Assembly: GCA_002279825.1 (NCBI GenBank)
Contig: NCCV01000001.1
Span: 430,763 to 494,762 of the forward strand
DNA: 64,000 nucleotides
Reading direction: 5' to 3'
Source: Sphingomonadales bacterium 12-68-11
GTDB taxonomy: Bacteria > Pseudomonadota > Alphaproteobacteria > Sphingomonadales > Sphingomonadaceae
Below are positions 27,818-37,382 of this stretch, piece by piece; position 1 is the stretch's first letter; every line of letters starts with the position of its first letter. A program made the translations under genes and the position numbers. The notes beneath the pieces are model-generated. The model saw only the letters and a program-made list of their open reading frames with translations, did no database searches and was not told the DNA's origin.

Positions 27818-30472
27818 ATGGACATAGCCCGCACCCCTTCGACCCCCGATGGCAACCCCGAGATGGCCGACGCCGCGGCCGAGCCCAAGGCCCCGGCGAC
27901 GATCCGGCGCGAGGACTATCGCCCGTTCCCCTGGGCCGTGCCGCAAGTCGCGCTCGATTTCACGCTCGGGCTGACCCGGACCCGCGTCGCCACCACACTG
28001 ACGGTCGCGCGCAACCCTGCCGCCGAGCCGAGCCCGACGCTGCGCCTCAACGGCGACGAGATCGCGCCGCTGTCGGTCGCGGTGGATGGCGAAGCGGTCA
28101 ACAGCTGGGCGATGGACGGCGGCGACCTGGTCATCACGCTGCCCGGGGAGCAGCACACGATCGAGATCGCGACCGAGATTGATCCTTCGGCCAACAGCCA
28201 ATTGATGGGGCTTTACGCTTCCAACGGCATGCTCTGCACGCAGTGCGAGGCCGAGGGTTTCCGTCGCATCACCTTCTTCCCCGACCGGCCCGACGTGCTC
28301 TCGACTTACACCGTGCGGATGAACGGCCCGAAGAGGGAATTCCCGGTGCTGCTCGCCAACGGCAATCGCGTAGCCGCGGGCGAGGAGCCGGACGGCACGC
28401 ACTGGGCCGAGTGGCACGATCCCTGGCCCAAGCCCTCGTATCTGTTCGCGCTCGTCGCCGGCGATCTGGTCTGCAATGCCGACACCTTCACCGCGGCGAG
28501 CGGGCGCCAGGTCGATCTGGGCGTGTGGGTCCGCGCCGAGGACCTGCCGCGCACTCAGCACGCGATGGAATCGCTCAAGCGCTCGATGAAGTGGGACGAG
28601 GAGGCGTTCGGCCGCGAATACGATCTCGACGCGTTCAACATCGTCGCGGTCAGCGACTTCAACATGGGGGCGATGGAGAACAAGGGGCTCAACGTCTTCA
28701 ACACCAAGTATGTGCTGGCCGACGACGAGACCGCCACCGACGGCGACTTCGACGCGGTTGAAGGCGTCATCGGGCACGAATACTTCCACAACTGGTCGGG
28801 CAACCGCGTCACTTGCCGCGACTGGTTCCAGCTCAGCCTCAAAGAAGGCTTCACGGTGCTGCGCGACCAGCTGTTCAGCCAGGATATGGGCTCGGCGCCG
28901 GTCAAGCGGATCGAGGACGTCCGGGTGCTGCGCTCGGTGCAGTTCCCCGAGGATTCGGGGCCGCTCGCGCACCCGATCCGGCCCGACAGCTTCCAGGAGA
29001 TCTCCAACTTCTACACCGCGACGATCTATAACAAGGGCGCCGAGGTGATCCGGATGATGCGCACGATGGCGGGGCCGGAGCGGTTCCGCCGCGGCACCGA
29101 CCTCTATTTCGAGCGCCACGACGGCGAGGCCTCGACTTGCGAGGACTTCGTGAGCGCGATCGAGGACGGGGCGGGGCTCGACCTGGGGGCGTTCCGGCTG
29201 TGGTATTCGCAAGCCGGCACGCCGCGCGTCTCGGCGGTACTGAGCCACGCCGGCGACACCGCGACGCTCGAACTCAGGCAAGAGGTGCCCGCCACGCCGG
29301 GCCAGCCCGACAAGCTGCCGATGCCGATCCCGCTCAGGGTCGCGCTGTTCGATCGCGAGACCGGCCGGCACGCGGGCGAGCAACAGGTGGTGCTGGATGC
29401 GGCGCAGGCGAGCTTCGCGTTCCTTGGCTTTGCGAACCGGCCGGTGCTGTCGATCAACCGCGGCTTCTCCGCGCCGGTGGCGATCGAGCGGACGACTTCC
29501 GCCGAGGACCTGGTATTCCTCGCCGCGCACGACGACGATCCGTTCGCCCGCTACGAGGCGATGCAGGACCTCGTGGTCGGGCACTTGCGTAAAAGCATCG
29601 ACGGTTCGCTGGATGACACAGCCCGCGCTGCCGGGCGAGCGGCGATCCGCTCCGCCTTCGCCGCGACGCTCGCCGATCCCGCGCTCGACGACCTGATGCG
29701 CGGCGAGCTGATGATCCTGCCCGGCGAGACTTATCTTGCCGAACAGATGCTGGTGGCAGACCCGGCGGCGATCCACCGCGAGCGCGAGGCGCTCAAGGCC
29801 TACCTAGGTTCCGAGCTCGAGGGAGAATTGACCGCGCTGCACGCGCGCGCCGCCGCGGTGCCGTTCAGCCGCGAGGCGGCAGCGCGCGGGGCGCGCAAGC
29901 TCAAGACCCAGGCGCTGGTGTTCCTTGCCGCCGGGGTGCCCGAACTGGCCGCTCAGATGGCCGCGCGCCAGTACGACGCGGCCGACAACATGACTGACCG
30001 CCAGGGCGCGCTGATGGTCCTCGCGGGCCTCGACACGCCCGAACGCACGCACAAGCTGCTCGATTTCTACAATCGCTATCGTGGCAACGCGCTGGTGGTC
30101 GACAAGTGGTTCGCGCTGCAGGCGCAGTCGCTGCACCCCCACGGGCTCGAGCACGTCAAGGCGCTGGCGCGGCATCCCGATTTCACGCTCAAGAACCCCA
30201 ACCGGGTGCGTTCGCTGTACATGGCGTTCGCGGGCAGCCCGCACGCGTTCCACGCCGACAGCGGCGAAGGCTACCGCATGATCGCCGACCTGATCCTCGC
30301 GCTCGACCCGCTCAACCCGCAGACCGCGGCGCGCTTCGTACCGCCGCTCGGCCGCTGGCGGCGGATCGAGCCGAGGCGTGCCGCGCTGATGCGCGCGGAA
30401 CTGGAACGGATCGCCGCAGCGCCGCAGCTCTCGCGCGACACGCACGAGCAGGTCTCGCGCAGCCTTGGCTGA
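27818..30472 (+). CDS. pepN: Aminopeptidase N
   Basis: An 884-residue zinc metallopeptidase (M1 family) that removes N-terminal residues from peptides in the cytoplasm. GAMEN at residues 284-288, zinc motif HEYFH at 320-324 and the third zinc ligand E343, followed by the helical C-terminal domain of bacterial PepN with FYNRYRGNALVVDKWF. Length is that of the E. coli enzyme (about 870). The ATG at 27818 is preferred; an upstream in-frame start adds 23 residues. It overlaps pgeF by 8 bases. Confidence 0.97.
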   Translation: MDIARTPSTPDGNPEMADAAAEPKAPATIRREDYRPFPWAVPQVALDFTLGLTRTRVATTLTVARNPAAEPSPTLRLNGDEIAPLSVAVDGEAVNSWAMDGGDLVITLPGEQHTIEIATEIDPSANSQLMGLYASNGMLCTQCEAEGFRRITFFPDRPDVLSTYTVRMNGPKREFPVLLANGNRVAAGEEPDGTHWAEWHDPWPKPSYLFALVAGDLVCNADTFTAASGRQVDLGVWVRAEDLPRTQHAMESLKRSMKWDEEAFGREYDLDAFNIVAVSDFNMGAMENKGLNVFNTKYVLADDETATDGDFDAVEGVIGHEYFHNWSGNRVTCRDWFQLSLKEGFTVLRDQLFSQDMGSAPVKRIEDVRVLRSVQFPEDSGPLAHPIRPDSFQEISNFYTATIYNKGAEVIRMMRTMAGPERFRRGTDLYFERHDGEASTCEDFVSAIEDGAGLDLGAFRLWYSQAGTPRVSAVLSHAGDTATLELRQEVPATPGQPDKLPMPIPLRVALFDRETGRHAGEQQVVLDAAQASFAFLGFANRPVLSINRGFSAPVAIERTTSAEDLVFLAAHDDDPFARYEAMQDLVVGHLRKSIDGSLDDTARAAGRAAIRSAFAATLADPALDDLMRGELMILPGETYLAEQMLVADPAAIHREREALKAYLGSELEGELTALHARAAAVPFSREAAARGARKLKTQALVFLAAGVPELAAQMAARQYDAADNMTDRQGALMVLAGLDTPERTHKLLDFYNRYRGNALVVDKWFALQAQSLHPHGLEHVKALARHPDFTLKNPNRVRSLYMAFAGSPHAFHADSGEGYRMIADLILALDPLNPQTAARFVPPLGRWRRIEPRRAALMRAELERIAAAPQLSRDTHEQVSRSLG

Positions 30473-31265
30473 GCCGGGCGGCTCGGACGCGGATCTCGGC
30501 GCCCCGCGCGAAGGCGTTGAGGTCGTTCGTGCGGACGCGCTGGCGGCCGTGCCGCACGGCTTCCTCGGGCGCCGCGGCGGCGTCTCGGGCGGTCCCGTCG
30601 CGGGGCTCAACGCCGGGCTTGGCGCCGACGATGCGCCTGACAACGTGGCCGAGAACCGCCGCCGCGCGGTCGCCGCGGTACTGCCGGGCGCGGCGCTCGC
30701 GACCGTGTATCAGGTCCATTCAGCCGAAGCGGTCCCCGTGCGCAGCCCGTGGGCAGAAGCTGACCGCCCCCGCGCCGACGCTATGGCGACCGATGTGCCG
30801 GGTTTGCTGCTGGGGATCGTCACCGCCGACTGCGCGCCGGTGCTGTTCGCGGATCCCGAGGCGGGCGTAGTCGGCGCGGCGCATGCCGGCTGGCGCGGGG
30901 CGCACGGCGGCGTTCTCGAAGCCACGCTGGCGGCAATGGAACGGCTCGGCGCGCGCGCCAATCGGACCGTGGCGGCAATCGGTCCCGCGATCGCCCAGCC
31001 GAGCTACGAAGTGGACGATCGCTTTCGCGCGGCCTTTGGGCTGGCTGACGATGCCTTGTTCGCGCCGGGCCGGCCGGGCCATTGGCATTTCGATCTTCCC
31101 GGCTATGCCGCGCGCCGCCTGCGCGAGGCTGGAATCGGCACGGTCCAGGATATCGCGCTCGACACTTATGCCGAAACGCACCGCTTCTATTCGTACCGGC
31201 GGGCGACGCATCGCGGCGAGGCGACTTACGGCCGCCAGATTTCGCTGATCGGGCTGCCGCTTTAG
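30465..31265 (+). CDS. pgeF: Peptidoglycan editing factor PgeF (YfiH/DUF152, laccase-like)
   Basis: A 266-residue protein of the DUF152 family. Zinc-site residues are visible in order: YQVHSAEAV (His), GIVTADCAPVLFAD (Cys) and VGAAHAGWRGAHGGV (His), with IGPAIAQPSYEV and the C-terminal HRFYSYRR typical of the family. Family members edit peptidoglycan precursors by removing wrong L-Ser from UDP-MurNAc; older annotation calls them polyphenol oxidases. The start is TTG at 30465 inside the end of pepN; a later start cannot be excluded. Confidence 0.92.
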   Translation: MAEPGGSDADLGAPREGVEVVRADALAAVPHGFLGRRGGVSGGPVAGLNAGLGADDAPDNVAENRRRAVAAVLPGAALATVYQVHSAEAVPVRSPWAEADRPRADAMATDVPGLLLGIVTADCAPVLFADPEAGVVGAAHAGWRGAHGGVLEATLAAMERLGARANRTVAAIGPAIAQPSYEVDDRFRAAFGLADDALFAPGRPGHWHFDLPGYAARRLREAGIGTVQDIALDTYAETHRFYSYRRATHRGEATYGRQISLIGLPL

Positions 31266-31431
31266 GCTGTTCGCACCTGCGCCAAAATGCCTGTTGGCAT
31301 GGCCGTCCGGCTCGTCTATCAGCCCGCCAAGCCGCCGCCCGGGGGCGTTTAAGCGGGCGCGGGGCAGTTAGAATTTCACCGGTTTCGTGCGCGGGCGCTC
31401 GCTCCGCGAGACCGCCAGGCAAGGCAAGGCG

Positions 31432-32001
31432 ATGGCAACCACCACAGGCACAGCGGAACCCGCAGCGATGGCTCCGGGAGACGGCGTGCGGCGGCGGGAT
31501 TTCATCGAGATCGCGGCGGTCAGCGCGGCGGGCATCGGCGGCCTCGCCACACTGGTACCGCTGATCTCGCAAATGGCTCCGTCAAGGGATGTGCTGGCCG
31601 GATCCACGACCGAGATCGACGTGTCCGCGATCGAGCCGGGGATGGCGATCAAGGCGGTGTTCCGCAAGCAGCCGCTGTTCGTTCGCAACCTGACCCCTCA
31701 GGAAGTCGCCGCGGCGGATGCGGTCGCCGTCTCCAGCTTGCGCGACCCGCAGACGCTCGAAGAGCGGACCAAGGAAGGCAAGACCAACTGGCTCGTCACG
31801 ATGGGCGTGTGCACTCACCTCGGCTGCGTGCCGCTGGGCGCCGCCGAGGGCGAGAACAAGGGTGAGTTCGGCGGCTACTTCTGCCCGTGCCACGGTTCGC
31901 ACTACGATACCGCCGGCCGCATCCGCAAAGGTCCCGCGCCGACCAACTTGCTGGTGCCGGAATATACCTTCACCACCGACACCCAGATCGTAGTCGGCTG
32001 A
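31432..32001 (+). CDS. petA: Ubiquinol-cytochrome c reductase iron-sulfur (Rieske) subunit
   Basis: A 189-residue Rieske protein of the cytochrome bc1 complex. A twin-arginine-type N-terminus (VRRRDFIEI) and one membrane helix (about residues 23-44) precede the 2Fe-2S domain. Cluster ligands are C127 and H129 (GVCTHLGC) and C151 and H154 (FCPCHGSH); C132 and C153 form the usual disulfide. The ATG at 31432 with AAGGCAAGG before it is preferred over a GTG at 31387. First gene of petABC. Confidence 0.97.
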   Translation: MATTTGTAEPAAMAPGDGVRRRDFIEIAAVSAAGIGGLATLVPLISQMAPSRDVLAGSTTEIDVSAIEPGMAIKAVFRKQPLFVRNLTPQEVAAADAVAVSSLRDPQTLEERTKEGKTNWLVTMGVCTHLGCVPLGAAEGENKGEFGGYFCPCHGSHYDTAGRIRKGPAPTNLLVPEYTFTTDTQIVVG

Positions 32002-32017
32002 GGCGGGAGACAGAACG

Positions 32018-33304
32018 ATGAGCTTCCCCTGGGCCAAGCCGTACGAGCCGAAGGCGCCGCTGATGCGGTACCTCGACGAGAAGCTGCCGCTGCCGCGCCT
32101 CGTGTTCAACGCGATCGGGGCCGGCTATCCGGTGCCGCGCAACCTTAGCTACATGTGGAATTTCGGCGTGCTCGCCGGGTTCTGCCTGGTGCTGCAGATC
32201 GTCACCGGGATCATCCTGGCGATGCATTATGCGCCCAACGCGGCGGTGGCGTTCAACTCGACCGAACATATCATGCGCGACGTCAACTGGGGCTGGATGC
32301 TGCGTTATGCGCACGCCAACGGCGCCAGCGCGTTCTTCGTGGTGATCTATCTGCACATCTTCCGCGGCTTCTTCTACGGTTCGTACAAGCCGCCGCGCGA
32401 AATGGTGTGGCTGCTCGGCGTGGTGATCTTCCTGCTGCTGATGGCGACCGCGTTCATGGGTTACGTGCTGCCGTGGGGGCAGATGAGCTTCTGGGGCGCC
32501 AAGGTCATCACCGGCCTGTTCGGCGCGATCCCGCTGGTCGGGGAGCCGCTGCAGATCTGGCTGCTGGGCGGCTTCGCGCCGGACAACGCGGCGCTGAACC
32601 GGTTCTTCTCGCTGCACTACCTGCTGCCGTTCGTGATCGTCGGCGCGGTGATCCTGCACATCTGGGCGCTGCACATCCCGGGATCGTCGAACCCGACGGG
32701 CGTCGAAGTGAAGACCGAGAGCGATACCGTACCGTTCCACCCCTACTTCACCGCGAAGGACGGGTTCGGGCTGGCGGTGTTCCTGCTGCTCTACTGCACG
32801 ATGCTGTTCTTCCTGCCCAACGCGCTCGGCCACCCGGACAACTACATTCCGGCCAACCCGATGGCGACGCCGGCGCACATCGTCCCCGAGTGGTACTTCT
32901 GGCCGTTCTACGCGATCCTGCGCGCCTTCACCGTGGACTTCATCCTGCCGGCGAAGCTGTGGGGCGTGCTGGCGATGTTCGCCTCGATCCTGGTGTGGTT
33001 CTTCCTGCCGTGGCTCGACAAGTCGCCGGTGCGCTCGGGCCACTACCGGCCGTTGTTCCGCAAGTTCTTCGTGGTGCTGGTGATCGATATGGGCTTTCTG
33101 TTCTGGCTCGGCGGCGCCGCGGCCGAAGAGCCCTATGTGATGATGAGCCAGATCGCGACCGCGTATTACTTCCTGCACTTCCTGGTCATTCTGCCGATCA
33201 TCTCGATGATCGAGCGGCCCGATCCGTTGCCGTTCTCGATCACCGAGGCGGTGCTCGGCTCGGACGACGACAAGGCGGTGCTTGCCACCACTCCGGCCTC
33301 CTGA
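32018..33304 (+). CDS. petB: Cytochrome b subunit of the bc1 complex
   Basis: A 428-residue, eight-helix cytochrome b that holds both hemes and the quinol and quinone sites. Recognisable blocks: [35 protein letters not shown] (heme His), [15 protein letters not shown], the Qo-site PEWYF in [18 protein letters not shown], and conserved HIWALHIPG for the second heme pair. It starts 16 bases after petA behind GGGAGAC. Length matches alphaproteobacterial full-length cytochrome b rather than split b6. Confidence 0.98.
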   Translation: MSFPWAKPYEPKAPLMRYLDEKLPLPRLVFNAIGAGYPVPRNLSYMWNFGVLAGFCLVLQIVTGIILAMHYAPNAAVAFNSTEHIMRDVNWGWMLRYAHANGASAFFVVIYLHIFRGFFYGSYKPPREMVWLLGVVIFLLLMATAFMGYVLPWGQMSFWGAKVITGLFGAIPLVGEPLQIWLLGGFAPDNAALNRFFSLHYLLPFVIVGAVILHIWALHIPGSSNPTGVEVKTESDTVPFHPYFTAKDGFGLAVFLLLYCTMLFFLPNALGHPDNYIPANPMATPAHIVPEWYFWPFYAILRAFTVDFILPAKLWGVLAMFASILVWFFLPWLDKSPVRSGHYRPLFRKFFVVLVIDMGFLFWLGGAAAEEPYVMMSQIATAYYFLHFLVILPIISMIERPDPLPFSITEAVLGSDDDKAVLATTPAS

Positions 33305-33333
33305 TCGCGCGGGAATAGGGAAAGACACGGCTA

Positions 33334-34179
33334 ATGATCAGGCTGATCGGCATTCTGGTTGGGCTCGGCTTCACGTCCGCGGTCTTGTGGGCGTTCGGCG
33401 TGGGTGCTTACACGTTCGCGACCGAGCCGGCGGAAGAGACCGCTGAACATGCGTTCCACCTTCATCCCAAGGATGTGAGCTTCCCCAGCGACGGGCCGTT
33501 CGGCAAGTTCGACCGCCGCGAGCTCCAGCGCGGCTACCAGGTCTACAAGGAAGTCTGCGCCGCCTGCCACGGCCTGCACCTGGTGGCGTTCCGCGATCTC
33601 GAGGCGCTCGGCTATTCCGAAGCCCAGGTGAAGGCTGCCGCGGCCGAATGGACCGTGCCCGGCATCGATCCCAACACCGGGGAGGCCACGACCCGGCCCG
33701 GCGTCCCGACCGACTACTTCCCGTCGCCCTATGCCAATGACACGGCCGCGCGCGCTGCGAACAACAACGCGATCCCGCCCGACTTGTCGCTGATCACCAA
33801 GGCGCGGCACGACGGCGGCGCCTACCTCTACTCGCTGCTGACCGGCTATTCGGAAATGCCGGCCGAGATGGCGGCCGAGTTCCCTGAGTTCTCGACCCCG
33901 ACTGGGCTGTACTTCAACCGCTACTTCCCGAACCTCAACCTGGCGATGCCGCCGCCGCTCAGCGAAGGCCAGGTGACCTACGCCGACGGAACCGAGGCGA
34001 CGGTCGAGCAGATGTCCAAGGACGTGAGCGCCTTCCTGATCTGGGCGGCCGAGCCTACGCTCGAGAAGCGGCTCCAGACCGGCTGGGCGGTGATCGGCTT
34101 CCTGCTGTTCGCGACCGTGTTGGCGTGGTTCGCCAAGCAGCAGGTCTGGGCGCCGCTCAAGCCGAAGAAGAAGGCTTGA
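33334..34179 (+). CDS. petC: Cytochrome c1 of the bc1 complex
   Basis: A 281-residue membrane-anchored cytochrome c1. An N-terminal signal helix (residues 1-28), heme-attachment motif CAACH at 75-79, the family block VYKEVCAACHGLHLVAFRDL, PPDLSLITKARHDGG, an axial-ligand methionine region with LAMPPPLSEGQV, and a C-terminal helix (VIGFLLFATVLAWFA) with a basic tail. It is 29 bases after petB and overlaps apt by 4 bases. Confidence 0.97.
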   Translation: MIRLIGILVGLGFTSAVLWAFGVGAYTFATEPAEETAEHAFHLHPKDVSFPSDGPFGKFDRRELQRGYQVYKEVCAACHGLHLVAFRDLEALGYSEAQVKAAAAEWTVPGIDPNTGEATTRPGVPTDYFPSPYANDTAARAANNNAIPPDLSLITKARHDGGAYLYSLLTGYSEMPAEMAAEFPEFSTPTGLYFNRYFPNLNLAMPPPLSEGQVTYADGTEATVEQMSKDVSAFLIWAAEPTLEKRLQTGWAVIGFLLFATVLAWFAKQQVWAPLKPKKKA

Positions 34180-34712
34180 GCCCGGACGCGCTCAAGGCGC
34201 TGATCCGTACCGTTCCCGACTTTCCCCTGCCGGGGATCCAGTTCCGCGACATCACCACGCTGATCGCACACCGCGAAGGGCTCACCGCCACGATCGAGCA
34301 CCTTGCGGCGGCAGCGGAGCCGGTGCGTGCCGAAGCCGTGGCCGGGATCGAGGCGCGCGGGTTCATTTTCGGCGCGGCGCTGGCGGTGCGGCTCGGGCTT
34401 GGCTTCGTGCCGATCCGCAAGGCCGGCAAGCTGCCGGTGCCCGCGATCGGGATCGACTACGCGCTCGAATACGGCACCGCGCGGATCGAACTCGACCCTG
34501 CGCTGATTCACGCAGGGGAGCGGTTGGTGCTGGTCGACGACCTGATCGCCACGGGCGGCACCGCGCTCGCCGCCGCGCAGTTGCTGCGCCAGGCTGGCGC
34601 TGCGGTCGATCAGGCGCTGTTCGTGATCGACCTGCCCGACCTTGGCGGCGCCGATGCCTTGCGTGCAGCGGGTGTCGCTTCGCACGCAGTGGTCGCGTTT
34701 TCGGGACATTGA
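34176..34712 (+). CDS. apt: Adenine phosphoribosyltransferase
   Basis: A 178-residue purine-salvage enzyme that makes AMP from adenine and PRPP. It starts SPDALKALIRTVPDFPLPGI after a TTG at 34176 that overlaps the petC stop (TTGA). The family blocks FRDITTL, GIEARGFIFGAALA, GFVPIRKAGKLP and the PRPP-binding LVLVDDLIATGGTALAA are all present, at normal length. Frames beginning further upstream are read inside petC. Confidence 0.95.
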   Translation: MSPDALKALIRTVPDFPLPGIQFRDITTLIAHREGLTATIEHLAAAAEPVRAEAVAGIEARGFIFGAALAVRLGLGFVPIRKAGKLPVPAIGIDYALEYGTARIELDPALIHAGERLVLVDDLIATGGTALAAAQLLRQAGAAVDQALFVIDLPDLGGADALRAAGVASHAVVAFSGH

Positions 34713-34748
34713 CCGCCCGCGCGGCGGGGCTCTATAGCGCCGGCGGCC

Positions 34749-34822
34749 GCGGGTATAGCATAGTGGTAATGCTCTAGCCTTCCAAGCTAGCTAGGCGGGT
34801 TCGATTCCCGCTACCCGCTCCA
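34749..34822 (+). tRNA. tRNA-Gly (anticodon TCC)
   Basis: Acceptor GCGGGTA pairs with TACCCGC, D-arm GCAT/ATGC, anticodon stem CTAGC/GCTAG with loop CTTCCAA (anticodon TCC), T-arm GCGGG/CCCGC with loop TTCGATT, discriminator T and encoded CCA. Reads GGA/GGG glycine codons. Confidence 0.97.
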
Positions 34823-34855
34823 GCTTCCCACAGTCCGTCCTGCCGAGAGGCCAAT

Positions 34856-34913
34856 GCGGGTTCGATGGTCCGGCCTGCGGCCGTTCAAGTGCGTTTCCCC
34901 GCTATCCGCTCCA
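34856..34913 (+). repeat. Degenerate partial copy of the tRNA-Gly 3' half, interrupted
   Basis: 34 bases after the tRNA, GCGGGTTCGAT (34856-34866) repeats the T-arm start of tRNA-Gly, and CCCCGCTATCCGCTCCA (34897-34913) repeats its T-arm end, acceptor strand and CCA with one change. About 30 unrelated bases lie between, where the T-loop would close. No acceptor 5' strand is present, so it is not a tRNA gene. It may be a remnant of recombination at the tRNA 3' end. Confidence 0.65.
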
Positions 34914-34928
34914 AACCTTCCGGCAGAG

Positions 34929-35969
34929 CTACTCACCTTCTTCGTGCGGCCGGAAGCCGGCGCGCTCGGCGCGCGAAGCGGTGATGTAGTTGCGGACCTG
35001 CACGTTGCCCTCGTGGCAAGCGTATTCATAGAAGCCGTAGTCATCGCGGCGCTGCCAATCGCTGCGCGTGGTCCAGGGCGCGGTGAAGATCACCGGGTCG
35101 TGATAAGTCGCCTCGTAGACGATGGTGTCGGCCCCAGTCATGGTGAGGCGCTCGGTAAGCTTGGCCTCGGTGCTGATCGGGGTATCGTTGGCCGGCGGCG
35201 ATCCGGTGGTGACGATATTGGTCGCCGAGGGGCCGGGTTTGAAGTTGGTGGTCTCGATCACCAGCGTGTTGCCGTTCTCCCACCGGCCCCGGCTTTCGCC
35301 CAGCCAGTTGTCGATCGCCGCAGAGATCCGCGGCTGGCCGTCCACCGGGATGATGCGGGTCTCGTGGATCATTTCGAGCTGGATCACGACCTGCCCCGGG
35401 GTCTGGAACACGCGGATGCCGTTGTTGTATTGCATGGGCAGCATCGACGCCGGGAGGCCGCGCGTGATGCAGCGATCCCAGCTGTCGAAATCGGTCGTCC
35501 AGTCGTAAGTCTGTCCGGTGCGCCAGCTCGAACGCATCTGGGCCGAACGGCGCTTGCCCTCCTCGGTCATGTCCGGCAGCCGCCCGTTGGCGGGGCTGAC
35601 GATCAGCGAGGTCCGGCGGCTCGCCACGCCCATCTCGACCCAGTGCCCCTGGCCGAGACGGTCCTGCGAATCCTCGTTTTCATAGCGCGCGGCGGCAGCT
35701 TCGACCCGTTGCCGGCGCGCGGCCATTTCCTCTTCGGTCAGGAACACACGGTCGCCCTGGGCCGGATCGCGCTGGAGCGGCGTGCCGTTGAGGTGGTCGA
35801 TCGGCCAGCGCCCGCGCAAGTCGGGATCGCCCCACGCGGTGGTCTTAGGGCGATAATCGCCTGGCACCGGGGGGACGGCGGTGAGGTCGGCAGGAACGCT
35901 CTGCTGGGCCGATGCCGCAGGCGCAATGGCTGCCGCTACCGCCAGCATCGGACCATACTTCCAGACCAC
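34929..35969 (-). CDS. Exported protein of unknown function, 'PDLRGRW...RTSLIV' family
   Basis: A 346-residue protein with a signal peptide (VVWKYGPMLAVAAAIAPAASAQ, cleavage after ASA). I choose GTG at 35969 because GGAGG lies 5 bases before it; a TTG at 35981 is also open. The mature part has the pattern WGDPDLRGRWPIDHLNGTPL, an Arg/Glu-rich stretch, RRTSLIVSPANGRLPDMTEEGKRR and a C-terminal half with ISAAIDNWLGESRGRWENGNTLVIETTNF. Proteins with this pattern are frequent in Sphingomonadales and Acidobacteria and have no assigned function. The two-part beta-rich body suggests a secreted globular protein. Confidence 0.8.
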   Translation of the reverse strand: MVWKYGPMLAVAAAIAPAASAQQSVPADLTAVPPVPGDYRPKTTAWGDPDLRGRWPIDHLNGTPLQRDPAQGDRVFLTEEEMAARRQRVEAAAARYENEDSQDRLGQGHWVEMGVASRRTSLIVSPANGRLPDMTEEGKRRSAQMRSSWRTGQTYDWTTDFDSWDRCITRGLPASMLPMQYNNGIRVFQTPGQVVIQLEMIHETRIIPVDGQPRISAAIDNWLGESRGRWENGNTLVIETTNFKPGPSATNIVTTGSPPANDTPISTEAKLTERLTMTGADTIVYEATYHDPVIFTAPWTTRSDWQRRDDYGFYEYACHEGNVQVRNYITASRAERAGFRPHEEGE

Positions 35970-36089
35970 GCGCGCCTCCAAGACCGTTTAGAACATCAAC
36001 TATTAGGACCCTAAATGGATTTGCTCAAGCCCGTTTGGGCTTGCAGATCGGCGGGGTTCGCCCAGAAGGGAGCCGGGAAGGGGAGGCGC

Positions 36090-37382
36090 ATGGCACTGGC
36101 ACCGCAACCGGCGAGTACCGCCGATCCGCGACCGCAGAACGACGAGCAGACTCCGGTCGATGCGCCGGGCTTGCAGGTGTTCGTGTTCGCCCTGTTCTTC
36201 ATCTTCGGCGGCATCACCAGCCTCAACGATGTGATCCTGCCCAAGCTGAAAGAGCTGTTCACGCTCAACTACACCCAGGCGATGTTGGTCCAATCGTGCT
36301 TCTTTCTCGCTTACCTGCTGATCGGCATCCCCGGGGCCGCGCTGGTCAAGCGGATCGGCTACATGCGCGGTGCCACGGTGGGCCTGCTGATCATGATGGC
36401 CGGCTGCTTGCTGTTCATCCCGGCGAGCCGGAGCGCGACTTACGGCCTGTTCCTGTTCGCGCTGTTCGTGCTCGCGAGCGGGGTAGTGATCGTGCAGGTG
36501 GTGGCCAATCCGCTGATCAGCCTGCTTGGCCCCCCGCGCACGGTGCATAGCCGGCTGACGTTCGCGCAGGCTTTCAACTCGCTCGGCACAACGATCTTCC
36601 CGCGCGTCGGCTCGGGGCTGATCCTCGGCAGCCTGGCCGGCATCAGCGCCGCGGAGCTTAGCGGACCGGCGCTCGATGCCTATCGCACGGCCGAGACGCA
36701 GATGATCGTCACCACCTATCTCGTGCTCGCCGGGGCGCTGGCGGTGATTGCACTGGTGGTCTGGTTGTTCCGCAATCGCCTCAAGGGCGAGCGGCACGAG
36801 CGCACCTCGGTGGCGGAAGGGTTCACGCTGCTGAAGCGGCCGCGCTTCGGTTACGGCGCCTTGTGCATCTTCCTCTATGTCGGCGCGGAAGTGGCGATCG
36901 GCTCGCTGATCGTCAGCTACCTGATGCAGCCGAAAGTGCTCGGCCTCGTCGAACGCGATGCCGGCAATATGATCATGTACTACTGGGGCGGCGCGCTGGT
37001 CGGGCGGCTGATCGGCTCGGCGGTGCTGCGCGTGGTGAGCCCTGGGCTGGTGCTGGCTGGTGTATCGTGCGGGGCCATCGCGCTGCTGCTGATCACGTCC
37101 ATGTCTACCGGTACCGTCGCAGGATACAGCCTGCTCGCGGTCGGGCTGATGAACTCGATCATGTTCCCGACCATCTTCAGTCTCGCGAGCGAAAAGCTCG
37201 GCCCGCGCGCGGCGGACGGATCGGGGATCATCAACATCGCGATCTTCGGCGGCGCGGTCGTGCCGCTGCTGACCGGTTGGCTGGCCGATGCCTCGGGCAG
37301 CCTGGGGGCCGCGTTCATGCTCCCCGCGGCGTGCTATGCCGTGATCGCCGGCTTCGGGGTCTACGCGCGCCGCCCGGCCTAG
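36090..37382 (+). CDS. MFS transporter, FucP/NagP sugar family
   Basis: A 430-residue, twelve-helix major facilitator. The start of helix 1 (FALFFIFGGITSLNDVILPKLKELF) and the QSCFFLAYLLIGIPGAALVKRIGY and VVANPLISLLG blocks match the glucose/galactose, fucose and N-acetylglucosamine (FucP, NagP) proton symporters. The start at 36090 has GGAGG 3-7 bases before it. No sugar-catabolism genes lie next to it, so the substrate is open. It overlaps the convergent panC by 4 bases. Confidence 0.9.
   Translation: MALAPQPASTADPRPQNDEQTPVDAPGLQVFVFALFFIFGGITSLNDVILPKLKELFTLNYTQAMLVQSCFFLAYLLIGIPGAALVKRIGYMRGATVGLLIMMAGCLLFIPASRSATYGLFLFALFVLASGVVIVQVVANPLISLLGPPRTVHSRLTFAQAFNSLGTTIFPRVGSGLILGSLAGISAAELSGPALDAYRTAETQMIVTTYLVLAGALAVIALVVWLFRNRLKGERHERTSVAEGFTLLKRPRFGYGALCIFLYVGAEVAIGSLIVSYLMQPKVLGLVERDAGNMIMYYWGGALVGRLIGSAVLRVVSPGLVLAGVSCGAIALLLITSMSTGTVAGYSLLAVGLMNSIMFPTIFSLASEKLGPRAADGSGIINIAIFGGAVVPLLTGWLADASGSLGAAFMLPAACYAVIAGFGVYARRPA

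Noticed and set aside
27347..29776. An 809-residue minus-strand frame opposite pepN
   Set aside because: Same reason: it is antisense to a gene with complete zinc and GAMEN motifs.
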